64,000 nucleotides of DNA from Mikania micrantha (lineage: Eukaryota > Streptophyta > Magnoliopsida > Asterales > Asteraceae), in assembly GCA_009363875.1 (NCBI GenBank), contig CM018680.1, forward strand, positions 63,957,279-64,021,278. Reading direction: 5' to 3'. This document shows positions 9,411-19,689 of this stretch, piece after piece. A model generated the notes under the pieces. The model had not been told where the DNA came from. It saw only the letters and a list, made by a program, of their open reading frames with translations, and made no database searches. The translations under genes and the position numbers were made by a program. Numbering within the stretch: the first letter of the stretch is position 1; each line of letters begins with the position of its first letter.

Positions 9411-11320
9411 ATTCCCTCTGATCTAGCTTCGGCTATTCATGGCTTGGTTTCCAACAAACTCTTTAACTTTTTTGCATTTATTTTCAATAATTTGGTTGAC
9501 AATCTTTCGTCACCAAAGAAATTTTGTATGTATCCCAAGTTTTTGCAGCATATATTTTATGGTGAGTTGGGTTCTGTCCTCTCACTAACTGGGAATATAT
9601 ACAAAATCCCCTTGGTAACCTCCAAGGTTTTTGTACAGTTGAAGAAGAAGAGTGCCCTATTTTCTGGGAACTTCACTCCTCTTCTTCCTACTATGGAGTT
9701 ACCTACTCCAGAAGGTGACAGCTCTGTTGCACCCACAGATGCTGAACCCACACCTTCCATTTCTGTTCCACACCCATCACAATCACCTACAAACGCCGTT
9801 GAACCCCTGAACAGCTCTCTACAGCTGTTCAGGCCCCTTCTTTTGAACCCATCAAGAAGAAGGTGAAAAGAACTGTCAAGGGCACAGTTCCATCTAAGGT
9901 GAAAGCCACACCCTGTTATCATTCCACAGGTTCTTCCTTTGGAACCTGTGACTGCCCTTAACCAGCTGGAACCTGTGACTGCCCTTAACCAGCCTGATAG
10001 CCCTCAGAGTATGTCACAAAACATACCTGAGAATATCCAAAGGGATGCCCCTATTATTGAGTCTGCTTCTGATGAAGCAACTCCCTTAGATCAGAGACTG
10101 TCTCCCAAGTCTCCAGGTTCCTACCACCAAGAAATGCCCCCACCCATACTATCACACAGGCTCAAGGAACCTCTGCTATAGCTGTGGAGGAACCACTCTC
10201 TCCCACTACCCAAACACTTATGAGAGTGGTGACACAGCTACAGGCTAGGTTTCCTGACCCAGAGCCTACAACTTCAGAGGTTGACCCCAGGAGTAAAGAA
10301 GGGATCAATGCAGATGAGGCTGCCACTACTGTTGATCCTCATCAGGATCCTCAGGCCAGTGGTACAGGAACTAAGACCTCACATGCGGCAACCCACACTG
10401 GGAGAACTTTTTTGAAGCCCTTCTCAATGAGGGGAATCCAGGGTGCCAAGAAACCACATCTGGTGGTGAAGGTGTAGGAGCCAGGCTCGGGACTCCATTG
10501 CCCAATGACTTCACTTATGTGGATGAGGCCACCATCACACAGGAATTGACGGCAACAATAACATCCCTCCAAGCCAGGGTAGCTCATCTGGAAGCTGAGG
10601 TTGCTACCCTGCTGCTTGAGGTCCAGGCTAAAGATGCTACTATCTTGGACCTCAGGAGGCGCCCCCTAGTGATCCTCACTCCCTTCCATCCTGATCCTGC
10701 TACAACTACCTTTATCTCCCCTGATGCTACCAAAAAGGGGGAGAATATACAATCTGCAGGGTCAGGACCAGAAGTAAGAGAAGAGGAAGTTGCACAGGAT
10801 GTCAACCCATCCATAGTCACCTTGACCAATGAATGGGATGACTTCTTGGGCACTTACTTCCATTATTCCACCTCTTCCTCTTCCTCTTCTTCTGAGGCAA
10901 CTGAGGCTGCCAAAGAGACAGAGCAAGAGCTCACAACCACAAATGTCTCTATGGAGCCTAAGTCCCCTGCTGGGACTCAATAGTCCCCCTTTGGGACTAA
11001 GTCTCCTCCTGAGACTTCAGCCCAGGTTGCCATGGAGGAAACTACTCAAAAACAACAACCAATCTCCATGGAACATGTGTCCCCTTCTGGGACAGAGACT
11101 GCTGAAGACCTCTCCTCCATTCCTGAGCACTCTGTGGATACTGATAAGGAATCAACGAAGATGGTTGGTCAACCGGAGGGGGCAGTGAATGCTAAGGTTA
11201 ACTCCGAAGCTGCAACTGCTTCCGAAGGCCCAGTCATTATTGATGATTCCTCCACAGAGGAGCTACTTGCGAATGAACCAGCTAGTAAAGCTACAGAACC
11301 AGCTGGTGAGGCTACATGAT
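9411..11320 (+). pseudogene. SIRE-A third gene, middle part
   Basis: After the insertion the protein resumes with IPSDLASAIHGLVSNKLFNF, then CMYPKFLQHIFYGELG, LTGNIYKIPLVTSKVFVQLKK and LFSGNFTPLLPTMELPTPEG. Copy B has the same blocks at 57840-57580. A long acidic and proline/threonine-rich region follows in shifting frames (9939-10181, 10184-10477). At 10498 there is a predicted coiled coil (ITSLQARVAHLEAEVATLL), and then more Ser/Glu/Thr-rich sequence with a serine run at about 10870-10893. Stops and frame changes occur near 9866, 10181, 10477, 10981 and 11319. Together the parts suggest an original protein of roughly 1,100-1,200 residues. Confidence 0.7.
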
Positions 11321-11343
11321 CCATCTCCTCTGGAGCAAAAGCT

Positions 11344-12594
11344 ATGGACAAAGGAAAAAAGAAAACTAACCCCAGAGGAGGAAGCAGAACAAGAGGAGAG
11401 GTTACCAAAGAAAAAGAAGGGCCGACCAGACACTTCTCTGCTCTACTTGAGGAGAAGGGATATGATTTTGATGAAGTGTTGCTCTGGTCGGTGCCTCAAA
11501 TGGCTGCTGAGTTGGACAAGGTGCAGCAGCAAGAACAGACAGCTGCTGCATCCAAAGCCATGATTGCACTAACAAAGAAACAAAAGGATACAGCCTACAA
11601 AAACAAAATGAAGGCTTTCCTACAACAGTATGGCTTCCATGCTCGCCAGCTGGGCCCTATGAAGAACTCAACCATGGATATGCATGTCAAAGATATCAAG
11701 GCTAAGATAGCCAGAGGTGAGTTATTTTCAATTGAGCAGATACAGGCTCAAAGGGCAAGCCTAAACTTAGGCTTAGAACTAGGGGAAGGAGTAAGAATAG
11801 AGATGCCCCTCTCTGGTGAAGGGATCAGAGAGGGAGAAGAAGTCATGTGTGGGGAAGCTACAAAAGCTATGTTCCCCAACATGTTCCCCCTAGACCCTAA
11901 AAAAGAACCTGCAGCTTCTCCATCAAGTCCTTCCTTGGACAACATGCCAATCTCTTCAGTGATCAAGATCAAGAGGGGTAAAAAGACTACAAGGAAACAA
12001 CAATCAACAGACCCTGATCCTGAGAGACAAACAAAGGCTGATGAGAGGAGAATAGAGCCCTCAACAACTAAGGATGCAGGTCCACAGCCCACTGCAACAA
12101 CAGGTGCAGCAGTGGGCTCAAATGTGGAAAATGAACAGGCCAGAGATCAGAGGAGTCAAGCTATTGCTAAAGAGAGACCAAGATTCAGGAGAAGGAAGAG
12201 CATAGCAAGAAGGAAAAAGAGAACATCTGCCATCTCCTCTGACTCTGAGCCAGATTCTCCACCCTTAGGACCAAAAGCCACAGCAGCAGCTTCAATGCCT
12301 AAAGATCATCCAAGAGACCTCTATGAACCGAAGCATCATCATACCTACATCCCTATTGTAAAGTGGAGCTTCAATGCACTTCACAAGGAGTTTACCCTCA
12401 CTCAGGTCAATGGAGGAATAAAGGTTTTGGATATGGCACAACTGATGGTGCTGGCTGAGCCCTTTGTCCTTGATTTGGAAAGACTCTTTCTTGAAAACCC
12501 AGACAATGGATCAGATGGGAGAGTAGCCCTCAGATGGGTAAAGGCAAGGGCTCAGGTCCTAAGAGGAGAAAGGATAGTGAGGAGAATCCCATAA
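11344..12594 (+). CDS. SIRE-A third gene, C-terminal open frame of 416 codons; unknown function
   Basis: This is the longest intact piece of the third gene. It starts in a Lys-rich stretch (MDKGKKKTN) but is probably only the C-terminal part of the larger protein. It contains HFSALLEEKGYDFDEVLLW, a Gln-rich helix (LDKVQQQEQTAAASKAM) and NKMKAFLQQYGFHARQLGP. Next come a basic patch resembling a nuclear localisation signal (RFRRRKSIARRKKR, residues about 278-291) and a conserved end block (HHHTYIPIVKWSFNALHKEF, LERLFLENPDNG, ALRWVKARAQVLRGERIVRR). It stops 23 bases before the polypurine tract. The lack of a hydrophobic span and the basic patch argue against a simple envelope glycoprotein. Copy B lacks this part because of a deletion. 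Confidence 0.6.
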   Translation: MDKGKKKTNPRGGSRTRGEVTKEKEGPTRHFSALLEEKGYDFDEVLLWSVPQMAAELDKVQQQEQTAAASKAMIALTKKQKDTAYKNKMKAFLQQYGFHARQLGPMKNSTMDMHVKDIKAKIARGELFSIEQIQAQRASLNLGLELGEGVRIEMPLSGEGIREGEEVMCGEATKAMFPNMFPLDPKKEPAASPSSPSLDNMPISSVIKIKRGKKTTRKQQSTDPDPERQTKADERRIEPSTTKDAGPQPTATTGAAVGSNVENEQARDQRSQAIAKERPRFRRRKSIARRKKRTSAISSDSEPDSPPLGPKATAAASMPKDHPRDLYEPKHHHTYIPIVKWSFNALHKEFTLTQVNGGIKVLDMAQLMVLAEPFVLDLERLFLENPDNGSDGRVALRWVKARAQVLRGERIVRRIP

Positions 12595-12616
12595 GAAGTT
12601 TTGGTAGCATCAACCT

Positions 12617-12626
12617 AGGGGGAGAC
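12617..12626 (+). other. SIRE-A polypurine tract
   Basis: AGGGGGAGAC stands directly before the TGTAAAGACT that begins the LTR. It would prime plus-strand DNA synthesis. Confidence 0.8.
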
Positions 12627-13445
12627 TGTAAAGACTAATAAAGGCTGATGCTCACCAAACTTCAATTTTTGTCTAAGTATAAGATAAACAGCCTTCGAAA
12701 GGAAGGAGTTTCTCTTCGGAAGCAACATTGCTTCCGAAGGGTAACTCACTCCTACTGAAGGCTGTACAAGACAAACACTTCGGAAGGCCAACACTTAGAG
12801 ATAAAAGCTTCAAAGCTTTCGAAGACATAAAAGCTTCTGAAGAACTACAAGATTCTGAAGTATAACAGCTTCCGAAGATTCTCTTCTGCACAAAAGACAA
12901 AGACAAAGAATTCCGAGGTTTATCCTCTGACAAAGACTGTAGCTGATTACTTTCATAGTACAAAGGGACTGACACAATACATGCTGGTCTGAGAGAAAAC
13001 AAAGATAACATACCGATAGTCAGACACAACACCTTACTTTTCTTCCTCAGCATTAAATGCAAAAGATCATATGAAGCCTTGAAGAACAACAACATTAAAT
13101 GCCTTTTGTATTTAGCTAGTCTTTGGTTAGGTCAATGTCTATATTTGTAATAATTGTAATTGAGTGTCTTAGCCTGTTAAGACACTCTACATACTAGAAT
13201 AAGCTTTACTTTATGTATTGTCTAGTATACCCAACTTGTATTCCTACAGGTATACAGCTGTAGCCTTGGCTATATAACCTCTCATTGTAAACCTGTTTAG
13301 GTGCTTGCTTGTGTTGTTGCTTGTCTGCTTACACTTGTAATACTTTGAGAGAAATATATCTTTGAGCTTGAATTTATTCTTGTTTTATTATTGTGATTCA
13401 AAGAATATTTGTTCACCATTGAGTGTTTGAGAGATCCTTTTAACA
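12627..13445 (+). repeat. SIRE-A 3' LTR (right border uncertain)
   Basis: The LTR begins TGTAAAGACTAATAAAGG after the polypurine tract. Its first 300 bases contain many CTTCGGAAG/CTTCCGAAG words. A TATA-like TATATAA lies at 13271-13277. A TG...CA border is possible at AACA 13445, but the sequence up to about 13530 could still be LTR (GAAGTAAGCAACCCG looks LTR-like). No 5' LTR is in the window to settle the border. Confidence 0.75.
13271..13277 (+). promoter_or_regulatory. Possible TATA box of the SIRE-A LTR
   Basis: TATATAA lies about 640 bases into the LTR and is followed by CCTCTCATTG. Position and composition fit a U3 promoter; it is not otherwise tested. Confidence 0.4.
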
Positions 13446-13529
13446 GATATTCCGCAACTGTTAGATTGGAAGAGTGAAAATACTTGAGAAGTATTGTTTG
13501 AAGTAAGCAACCCGATCCAACTGGATCAA

Positions 13530-13630
13530 TTGCGGTGACAAGGAGCGCAGGATCTGAAAATCAATGGCGGTGACATCTTTATGGCGATTTGTCGCCGCTA
13601 ATGGTGTTAAAATGGCGCTCAGTTTCCCTC
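13530..13630. repeat. Left subterminal repeats of CACTA 2
   Basis: GGCGGTGACATC, GGCGATTTGTCGCCGCTAATG and AATGGCGCTC repeat the same GGCGAY..RTCGCC theme seen in inverted form at 19690-19830. This shows that the two regions belong to one element. Confidence 0.65.
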
Positions 13631-14764
13631 CACTCCCATTTTCGCCCCATTCCTTCACCTTTCCTTTCTCCCGAGCGAAATCGAGGAAGTTCCTTCCAAT
13701 CGACCGATCCTCCAGCCTTTCCACTCCCTGCGCCACTACCGCCAGCCACCGGACGTCCTCCAGCCTTCCTCCAGCCGCCGGACGACCCTCCAGCCCTCGG
13801 CAGAACCTGCGAATCCCGTGACACCCGCCGCTGCATAAGTCTCGACTGTCTCTTGCTCATCGACGTCTCCCATTTCAAAGGTTTTTGCCTTCTCTTTGTT
13901 TAATTTGTTCTGATTTGTTTTTGGAGCTCTCCCGTCGATTGATCTAGCAACTCCACCTCAAGATCTAGTATGTGGTTTATTTATCCTCTTTGTGTATTTA
14001 TGTGTTTGTTTCGTTGGTGAATGGGTTGCTTCCGATTGTTAGAAAAACAATGTGTTTTTTAAAACTTTGCAATTCATAATGGGTTGACTTGTTCATAGAG
14101 GCAACTCTACTTTCTTCTCTGTGCAAAAACTATGAAGTATAAAATCATATTTGTTTGTAGTTTGAAGGAGACGAATGTTTGTAGTTTGATTGTTTGACAG
14201 ATATGTAAATTACTAGTCTTAAACAAACTTCTATGTTTGACAGATATGGTTGAATGTGTATGATTGATTGTTGAAATGTCAATAGCTTGCATTCTTTTAC
14301 GTATTGGTGGTTAAAATGGGTGATCAAATTGGTTGGTTGAACCAATTATTAAGACACAGGTTTGACACTTTTAAGTCATTTTACATGTTTATTTTTAGCT
14401 AATTTCTTAATTCTGAGGACTCTTAAAAACAAACAATGACTTTGCATTATGCATTGAATCTTGTAATTTTTTGTAGTTTGATTGATTCAAGCTTGGAAAA
14501 TTTGATGTCTGTCCTATAATCATGGCAAATTTGTTTGACAGATATGGCTGAAATTGAAGGTCAAAGATAAATTATGATGTGGAGTGGTTGAGAATGTGTA
14601 GGATTGATTATAAAAATTAACAAGATAGATCCCACCAAATTGAGTGAATCTTGTACTCTTTGCAAAACTAGAAACATACAACTTAAAACATTGATCCATT
14701 TTTTTTATATTTCTTGAGAGATATGAGAGAAAAGAAGTGAATCTCAATGCTGAAATATGATTAA
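13631..14764. other. Non-coding 5' region of CACTA 2
   Basis: The first 300 bases are C-rich with repeated CTCCAGCC and CCGCCGG words and open in several frames, which looks like a leader rather than a gene. A donor-like GGTTTTTGCC near 13878 and A+T-rich sequence after it suggest a long first intron. I see no protein family here. Confidence 0.45.
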
Positions 14765-15600
14765 AAACTTAAAAAAAATCAAAAATAAACAATAAAACTA
14801 ATATTAAAGTAATAAATAATAAACCTTAAACTAATCAAACCTAAAACTAATAATTACTAAACCCTAATAGAACCTTAAACTAATCAAACTAATATTAAAG
14901 TAATAAATAATAAACCTTAAACTAATCAAACCTAAAACTAATAATTACTAAACCCTAATAAAATCTTAAACTAACCAAATTAATATTAAACTAATAAATA
15001 ATAAACCTTAAAATAATCAAACCTAAAAGTAATAATTATTAAACCCTAATAAAACCTTAAAATAATCAAACTAATATTAAACTAATAAATAATAAACCTT
15101 AAACTAATCAAACCTAAAAGTAATAATTACTAAACCTTAATAAAATCTTAAACTAATCAAACTAATATTAAACTAATATATAAACCTAAAAGTAATAATT
15201 ACTAAACCCTAATAAAAAAATAAACTAATCAAACTAATATTAAACTAATAAATAATAAACCTTAAACTAATCAAACCTAAAACTAATAATTATTAAACCC
15301 TAATAAAACCTTAAACTAATCAAACTAATAAATAATAAAACCCTATTAAAACCTTAAACCAATCAAACCTTAAACTAATAATCACTAAACCCTAATAAAA
15401 CCTTAAAATAATCAAACTAATATTAAACTAATAACTAATAACTAATAAAACCTTAATAAAACCTTAAACCGATCAGAGTTCATTTAATTTTATTTAAGGT
15501 TTTATTAGGTATTATGAGGGTTTTTATAAAATAATCGTATGTTTGATTAGTTTAAAGTTTTATTAGGGTTTAGTAATTATTAGTATAATTGAAGTGTATG
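14765..15600. repeat. Telomere-like A+T-rich minisatellite with inverted end
   Basis: About 700 bases consist of the units CTAAACCCTAATAAAACC, TTAAACTAATCAAAC and AATATTAAACTAATAAATAA. They are arranged in a higher-order period of about 90-105 bases, repeated about seven times. From about 15480 the complementary words appear (AAGGTTTTATTAGG, TTTTATTAGGGTTTAGTAAT), so the array ends in a large inverted repeat able to fold back. TAAACCCTAA resembles a plant telomere unit (TTTAGGG), but units are not in perfect tandem. Confidence 0.85.
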
Positions 15601-15705
15601 TGTATTTGTATTGTTATTATCAATGTATATATCAATCAATCTTTTCTTAATGCTATTTTTTTTGTATGATAGCAAACTCAACTCCATAAAATATGGTTTA
15701 TCAAG

Positions 15706-15816
15706 ATGCAGAATGGCTCCGTGTCTTCTATCGATAAAAGTTGGATTACACATCCAAACCATAAATCAGACGAGTACCAGCAAGGGCTTGTATCTTTTAT
15801 TGAGATGTGCAAGTGA
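15706..15816 (+). pseudogene. CACTA 2 transposase N-terminus (transposase-associated domain)
   Basis: ATG 15706 opens a 36-codon frame ending DKSWITHPNHKSDEYQQGLV and SFIEMCK, then TGA. The pattern of SW, then SDEY, then a helix with V..FI matches the transposase-associated domain at the start of En/Spm-type transposases in plants. The large catalytic domain (Transposase_21, with the DDE residues) should follow, but the sequence passes within 40 bases to the far downstream DUF4218 part. So a deletion of about 1.5-2 kb removed the catalytic core. Confidence 0.65.
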
Positions 15817-15841
15817 TCGAAAGCTTTTTTGTTAGTTTATA

Positions 15842-16519
15842 AAGGATATTAAATTGCCTGATGGGTTCGGATCTAACATCAACAAGAGAGTGGCTGAAAA
15901 TAATACTAACATTACTGGGTTGAAATCGCATATGCAACGTTTGATATCAATTGGGGTTAGAGCGTTTTTGAAAAAAGATACTTATACTACAATAGTAGAT
16001 CTTTGCATGTTCTTTAAGCAACTTTGCTCAAGAACACTATTGATAGATGATATGAAGAAAGCAAAGGATGACATTCTTATGATATTGTGCAAGTTAGAGT
16101 TGATTTACCCTCTAGCATTTTTTGACATTATGGTTCATTTAGTTTTACATCTACCTGATGAAGCGATTCAAGGAGGTCCGGTATGTATGAGATGGATGTA
16201 TCCGTTTGAAAGGTATATGAAAAAACTAAAAAACTATGTCGAAAATAAGGCAAGGCCTGAAGGTTGTATAGCTGAAGGATATGTTGCTGAAGAAGCTCTA
16301 TCATTTTGTTCAATGTACCTTTGGGATGTTGAGACTCAGTTTAATCGCCCTGACAGAAATAAGGATGGTATTTTCGAAAAAAGAAAGTTGTGGGTGTTTG
16401 AATCTAAATGTCGTCCGACTAGTGCCATGAAATTCAAACCACTTTCTCTAATCGAAAAGCAGAAGTTAGAATGGTTTGTTCTTCATAGCTGCCAAGAAGT
16501 TAGGGACTATGTCAAGTAA
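15842..16519 (+). pseudogene. CACTA 2 transposase segment, DUF4218 domain
   Basis: The frame reads KLPDGFGSNINKRV, LKSHMQRLISIGVRA, DLCMFFKQLCSRTL, DDILMILCKLELIYPLAFFDI, MVHLVLHLPDEAIQGGPVC, RWMYPFERYMKKLKNYV, KARPEGCIAEGYVAEEAL and FCSMYL. These are the conserved blocks of DUF4218, found after the catalytic domain in plant CACTA transposases. The segment is intact for about 220 codons and probably ends at an intron (GTCAAGTAAC at 16510). A TAG just upstream at about 15833 cuts it from the N-terminal piece. Confidence 0.85.
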
Positions 16520-16752
16520 CTGTTTCTATTCTTAACATTTTTTATCATCTATTAATTATCTTTCCATTCCTTACGTGTATATTTTTGTCATCAATGTAGT
16601 GAATTCAAATATGAAAATCCTCAAGATGATGTTAAAACCAATTTTTTAAAGTGGTTTCTTGAGAAGGTAGTACATATATATAAATGCATTAATTACTTTT
16701 TATCAGGTAATTAATACATATATAACACACATTATTACTTTAAATTTCTTAG

Positions 16753-17532
16753 ATGTATTCGATGAAGATAGAAAATTCTCCAGAATTTCATCCAGAGTTG
16801 TATGCTCTTTCAATGGGTGCGCAAAGAAATGCCGATACATACTCTTCTTGCGTAGTCAACGGTGTAAGGTTTATGGTGGTTGAACGTGACGCACAACGTA
16901 CAACGCAAAACTTTGGGGTCCTAGTAGAGATAGAGAATAGTGAGAAATATTATGGCCAATTAGAAGAAATTATTGAGTTGTTTTTTTGCAAATGGCTATT
17001 CAAAAGTTTTATTTCGATGCAAGTGGTTCGATACTCGAAGAGGTGTTACATATAACAATATCAAAAGCATTAACACAGAGCACGAATGTCACAAAGAAGA
17101 TCAACTCATATTTTCTTCTCAAGTGAAACAAGTGTTTTACATCCGAGAACCTTCTTGGTAAACCAAAGAAATAACCATCGGTGGGTCGTTGAGAATGTTA
17201 ATCATCGGAAAATTTGGGATCTACCTACATTTAATGATGGTCGTATCGAAGGAGTTCAAAATGTTGACAATGATTTAGCCGAAGATCTTGATGTTGTTCA
17301 CAACAACTCTTCTTCTAATAGTGTGCTTTTTATCGACTTAAGCCAATACTTTCAAACCCGGTCTACTCATGTTTCTAACAGCGAGGCTGCAAGTGAAGTT
17401 AATCCACGAACGGTTGTTGCTGATGAAGACGAAATGTTTCGGGGCGAATTTGATTATGATGAGGACGATCCGGATTATAACACGGAGGGATCTGAAACAG
17501 GCATCGAAGATTATGGGGGAGAGTCGGATTAA
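16753..17532 (+). pseudogene. CACTA 2 transposase segment, DUF4216 domain and acidic tail
   Basis: The first frame reads HPELYALSMGAQRNADTYSS, CVVNGVRFMVVERD, RTTQNFGVLVEIE and YYGQLEEIIEL. A shifted frame continues WFDTRRGVTYNNIKSIN and QVKQVFYIREPS, and another shift near 17155 gives NHRWVVENVNHRKIWDLP. This is the DUF4216 domain that ends CACTA transposases. The last 80 codons are acidic (DEDEMFRGEFDYDEDDPDYN) and finish at TAA 17530-17532, a normal C-terminus. Two frameshifts make it a pseudogene. Confidence 0.8.
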
Positions 17533-17717
17533 AATATGTGATGTAATTTTGTATGTTTTAAGGAGACTTTGATTATCTTATTATATGAAACTTTTTATAT
17601 AATTTTTTATGTTTAGTGCGACTTTGATTATCTTATTATAAGAATGTTTAGTGTTTGAAGTAGAAAATTTTAATCATTATGCCTTTTTGTATTGCATATC
17701 TTATAACATTTCAGGAC

Positions 17718-19487
17718 ATGATATCTCTATGGGTTGTATTAGTCTACGTCATGGCAAATGTCATGCAAGGGCGTGGACATGGAGGAGATTGTGCTGAGGA
17801 CCCACCACCTCTAGGGAGTTTTGGCCGAGGTCATCATGAGGCAGACTGTAAGTCTTAATATAAATTAGTTATATGTAAACTATATTTCTTACAATAATAT
17901 TTATATTTATAGTTGATGCACCTCGAAAAACAAGAGAGAAAGCCAAAAACAAAAAATTAACACACGCGGTGTCTATAAGTGGGAGGCCTTTGACTATCCC
18001 CTTTGATGTCAATGCTACCTTTACCCCCGTCGGTGAGCTTAATGATTGGTTCACACGTGAAGTGGGGATTTATATGTGGGAACATATTGTATTTGATAAA
18101 TCTTCTTGGAAATATTGAGCGTGGTTGCGAAAGTGCTCAAAAGAAGGGTGGTGTTGAAGCAGCACTTTTAAAAAGATATAGAGATCGGAAGGCTATGGCA
18201 AAGCAACATTTTATCAAGAATGGAGGGTATGATGATGAAGAAAGAGCCACGGCCAACCCCCCTGAGGGCATGTATGCTGAGAATTGGAGGAAAGCTGTAG
18301 ATTTTTTCTTGTCGGATGCACATAAAAAACGATCATCATCTAACATTGAAGTTCGTCACAAACAACTATACACAAATCGCGGAGGAACATCGGCTTATAG
18401 TAGTTATTGTTACAAAAATGTAATGTTATATATTATATATATATATATATAAGTATTTAGTTAATGTATAATCTATTTTTCATGTTAAACAGAACAAGAG
18501 CAGACTTGAAGCTTTTCACAATGCTCATACCGGTAAAGATGAGACTTTTGACAGTGAAATAGCTGGAAAACACTACGTGAGTATTTATCTAAATTGTAAA
18601 TTTGACAATATATATGTGTGTGTACGTATGTGTATGTGTATGCGGGTATCTATATAAATCTATTAAATAACCTTTGTATCGTAGAACGATTTAAAGGCGG
18701 AGTTTCAAAACCAAATTGGACCCAATTCTGATGGAGAATATGAAGAAAGTAGTTCATCACACCCAAATGAAGTTGCGGTATTTGAGAAAGTAATGGGTGT
18801 TCGACGCGGGCATACTAGAGGCATTGGGCGTAAACCTTCTACATCTGATGGAGCATCTAGTTTTGTGGGTCATCATGAGCAAGAGATGACGCCTTCAGGA
18901 CTTACACAGGTAAATTGTTAGATAACTTTGTTATGTTTTGACCCGTTTAGACAAGTTTTAGATAAATTTGGTATGTTTTGACCGTTTGGTAATTGTTAGA
19001 TAACTTTGTTATGTTTTGACCTGTTTAGACAAGTTTTAGATAAATTTGGTATGTTTTGACCGTTTGGTAATTGTTAGTTAACTTTGTTACGTTTTGACCC
19101 GTTTAGACAAGTTTTAGATAAATTTGATATGTTTTTACCGTTTGGTAAACGGTAAATTGTTAAATAACGTTGTTATGTTTTGACTCATTTAGACAAAGTT
19201 TAGATAACTTTGTTATGTGTTGAACCATTTATAAAAGTTTTAGAAACTTTGGTATGTTTTGACCATTTGAAAAGTGTTAGATAATTTGTTATGGTTTAGC
19301 AAAGTTTCTTATTGACTCATTTAAATCGACTTTGGTTTAACTTAAGTTATAATTTCTTTTTTAGGCTCAAATTACAGGTTTGTTTAAAGATCCAAGCTTT
19401 ATGGAACAAATCTCACACTTCATTGATTTAAAAAACAAGAAAGCGAACACAAATGATGAAGATGATTCGGATGAAGCCGACGAATGA
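17718..19487 (+). pseudogene. CACTA 2 TNPA-like gene (plant Transposase_24 type), multi-exon
   Basis: Exon 1 (ATG 17718 or 17751) reads MQGRGHGGDCAEDPPPLGSF and meets donor GTAAGTC at 17849. Exon 2 (from about 17914) reads GRPLTIPFDVNATFTPVGEL, NDWFTREVGIYMWEH, then breaks. After a loss of about 15-20 residues it resumes CESAQKKGGVEAALLKRYRD, MAKQHFIKNGGYDDEERA and PEGMYAENWRKAVDFFL. Later exons start near 18493 (NKSRLEAFHNAHTGKDETF), 18686 (NDLKAEFQNQIGPNSDGEY, RRGHTRGIGRKPS) and 19364 (AQITGLFKDPSFMEQ), ending DEDDSDEADE and TGA 19485-19487. This protein binds subterminal repeats in known CACTA elements. Confidence 0.75.
18905..19310. repeat. Intronic minisatellite of about 75-80 bp units
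   Basis: TTAGATAACTTTGTTATG, TTTTGACCCGTTTAGACAAG and TTTTAGATAAATTTGGTATG recur about five times with growing divergence. The array lies wholly inside the last intron of the TNPA-like gene. Confidence 0.85.
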
Positions 19488-19689
19488 TCTTAGTTGATGT
19501 ACTTGATCCTCCGTGTTTTAAACTAGAAACAAAAATATTTGTTTTATGCGTATTGTAAACATGATTTGAATTTTTAAGTAGTTATTTGAATGGTTTGAAT
19601 GCTACTTCTAGTTTCTGTATATTTAGGTGGTGCAAAACTAGGAAACGCAAATACTAAAGTAGCACCTTTCAAAAGGTTTCTGGACCTTT

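Larger units (their letters stand above)
1..13445 (+). mobile_element. SIRE/Maximus-type Ty1/copia retrotransposon, copy A (5' end outside window)
   Basis: The order of parts is gag end, protease, integrase, RT, RNase H, a long extra gene, a polypurine tract and a 3' LTR. Integrase lying before RT marks Ty1/copia, and a long gene after pol marks the SIRE (Sirevirus) group. The 5' LTR, primer binding site and most of gag lie left of the window. A CACTA-type element is inserted at about 4921-9410, inside the extra gene. Pol carries several stops and frameshifts, so this copy cannot make its own proteins. A second copy of the same family runs in the opposite direction at the right edge of the window. 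Confidence 0.9.

Noticed and set aside
10351..12092. Several - strand frames opposite the SIRE third gene (78-114 codons)
   Set aside because: They are antisense shadows of the GC-richer third gene; compositions mirror it and no motif is present.
12673..13095. 140-codon - strand frame in the SIRE-A LTR
   Set aside because: Its Ser/Leu-rich sequence comes from the CTTCGGAAG words of the LTR; it has no start context or homologue that I know.
13564..13903. Pro/Ser-rich open frames near the left end of CACTA 2
   Set aside because: They lie in a C-rich leader with repeated CTCCAGCC words, are open on both strands and match no family.
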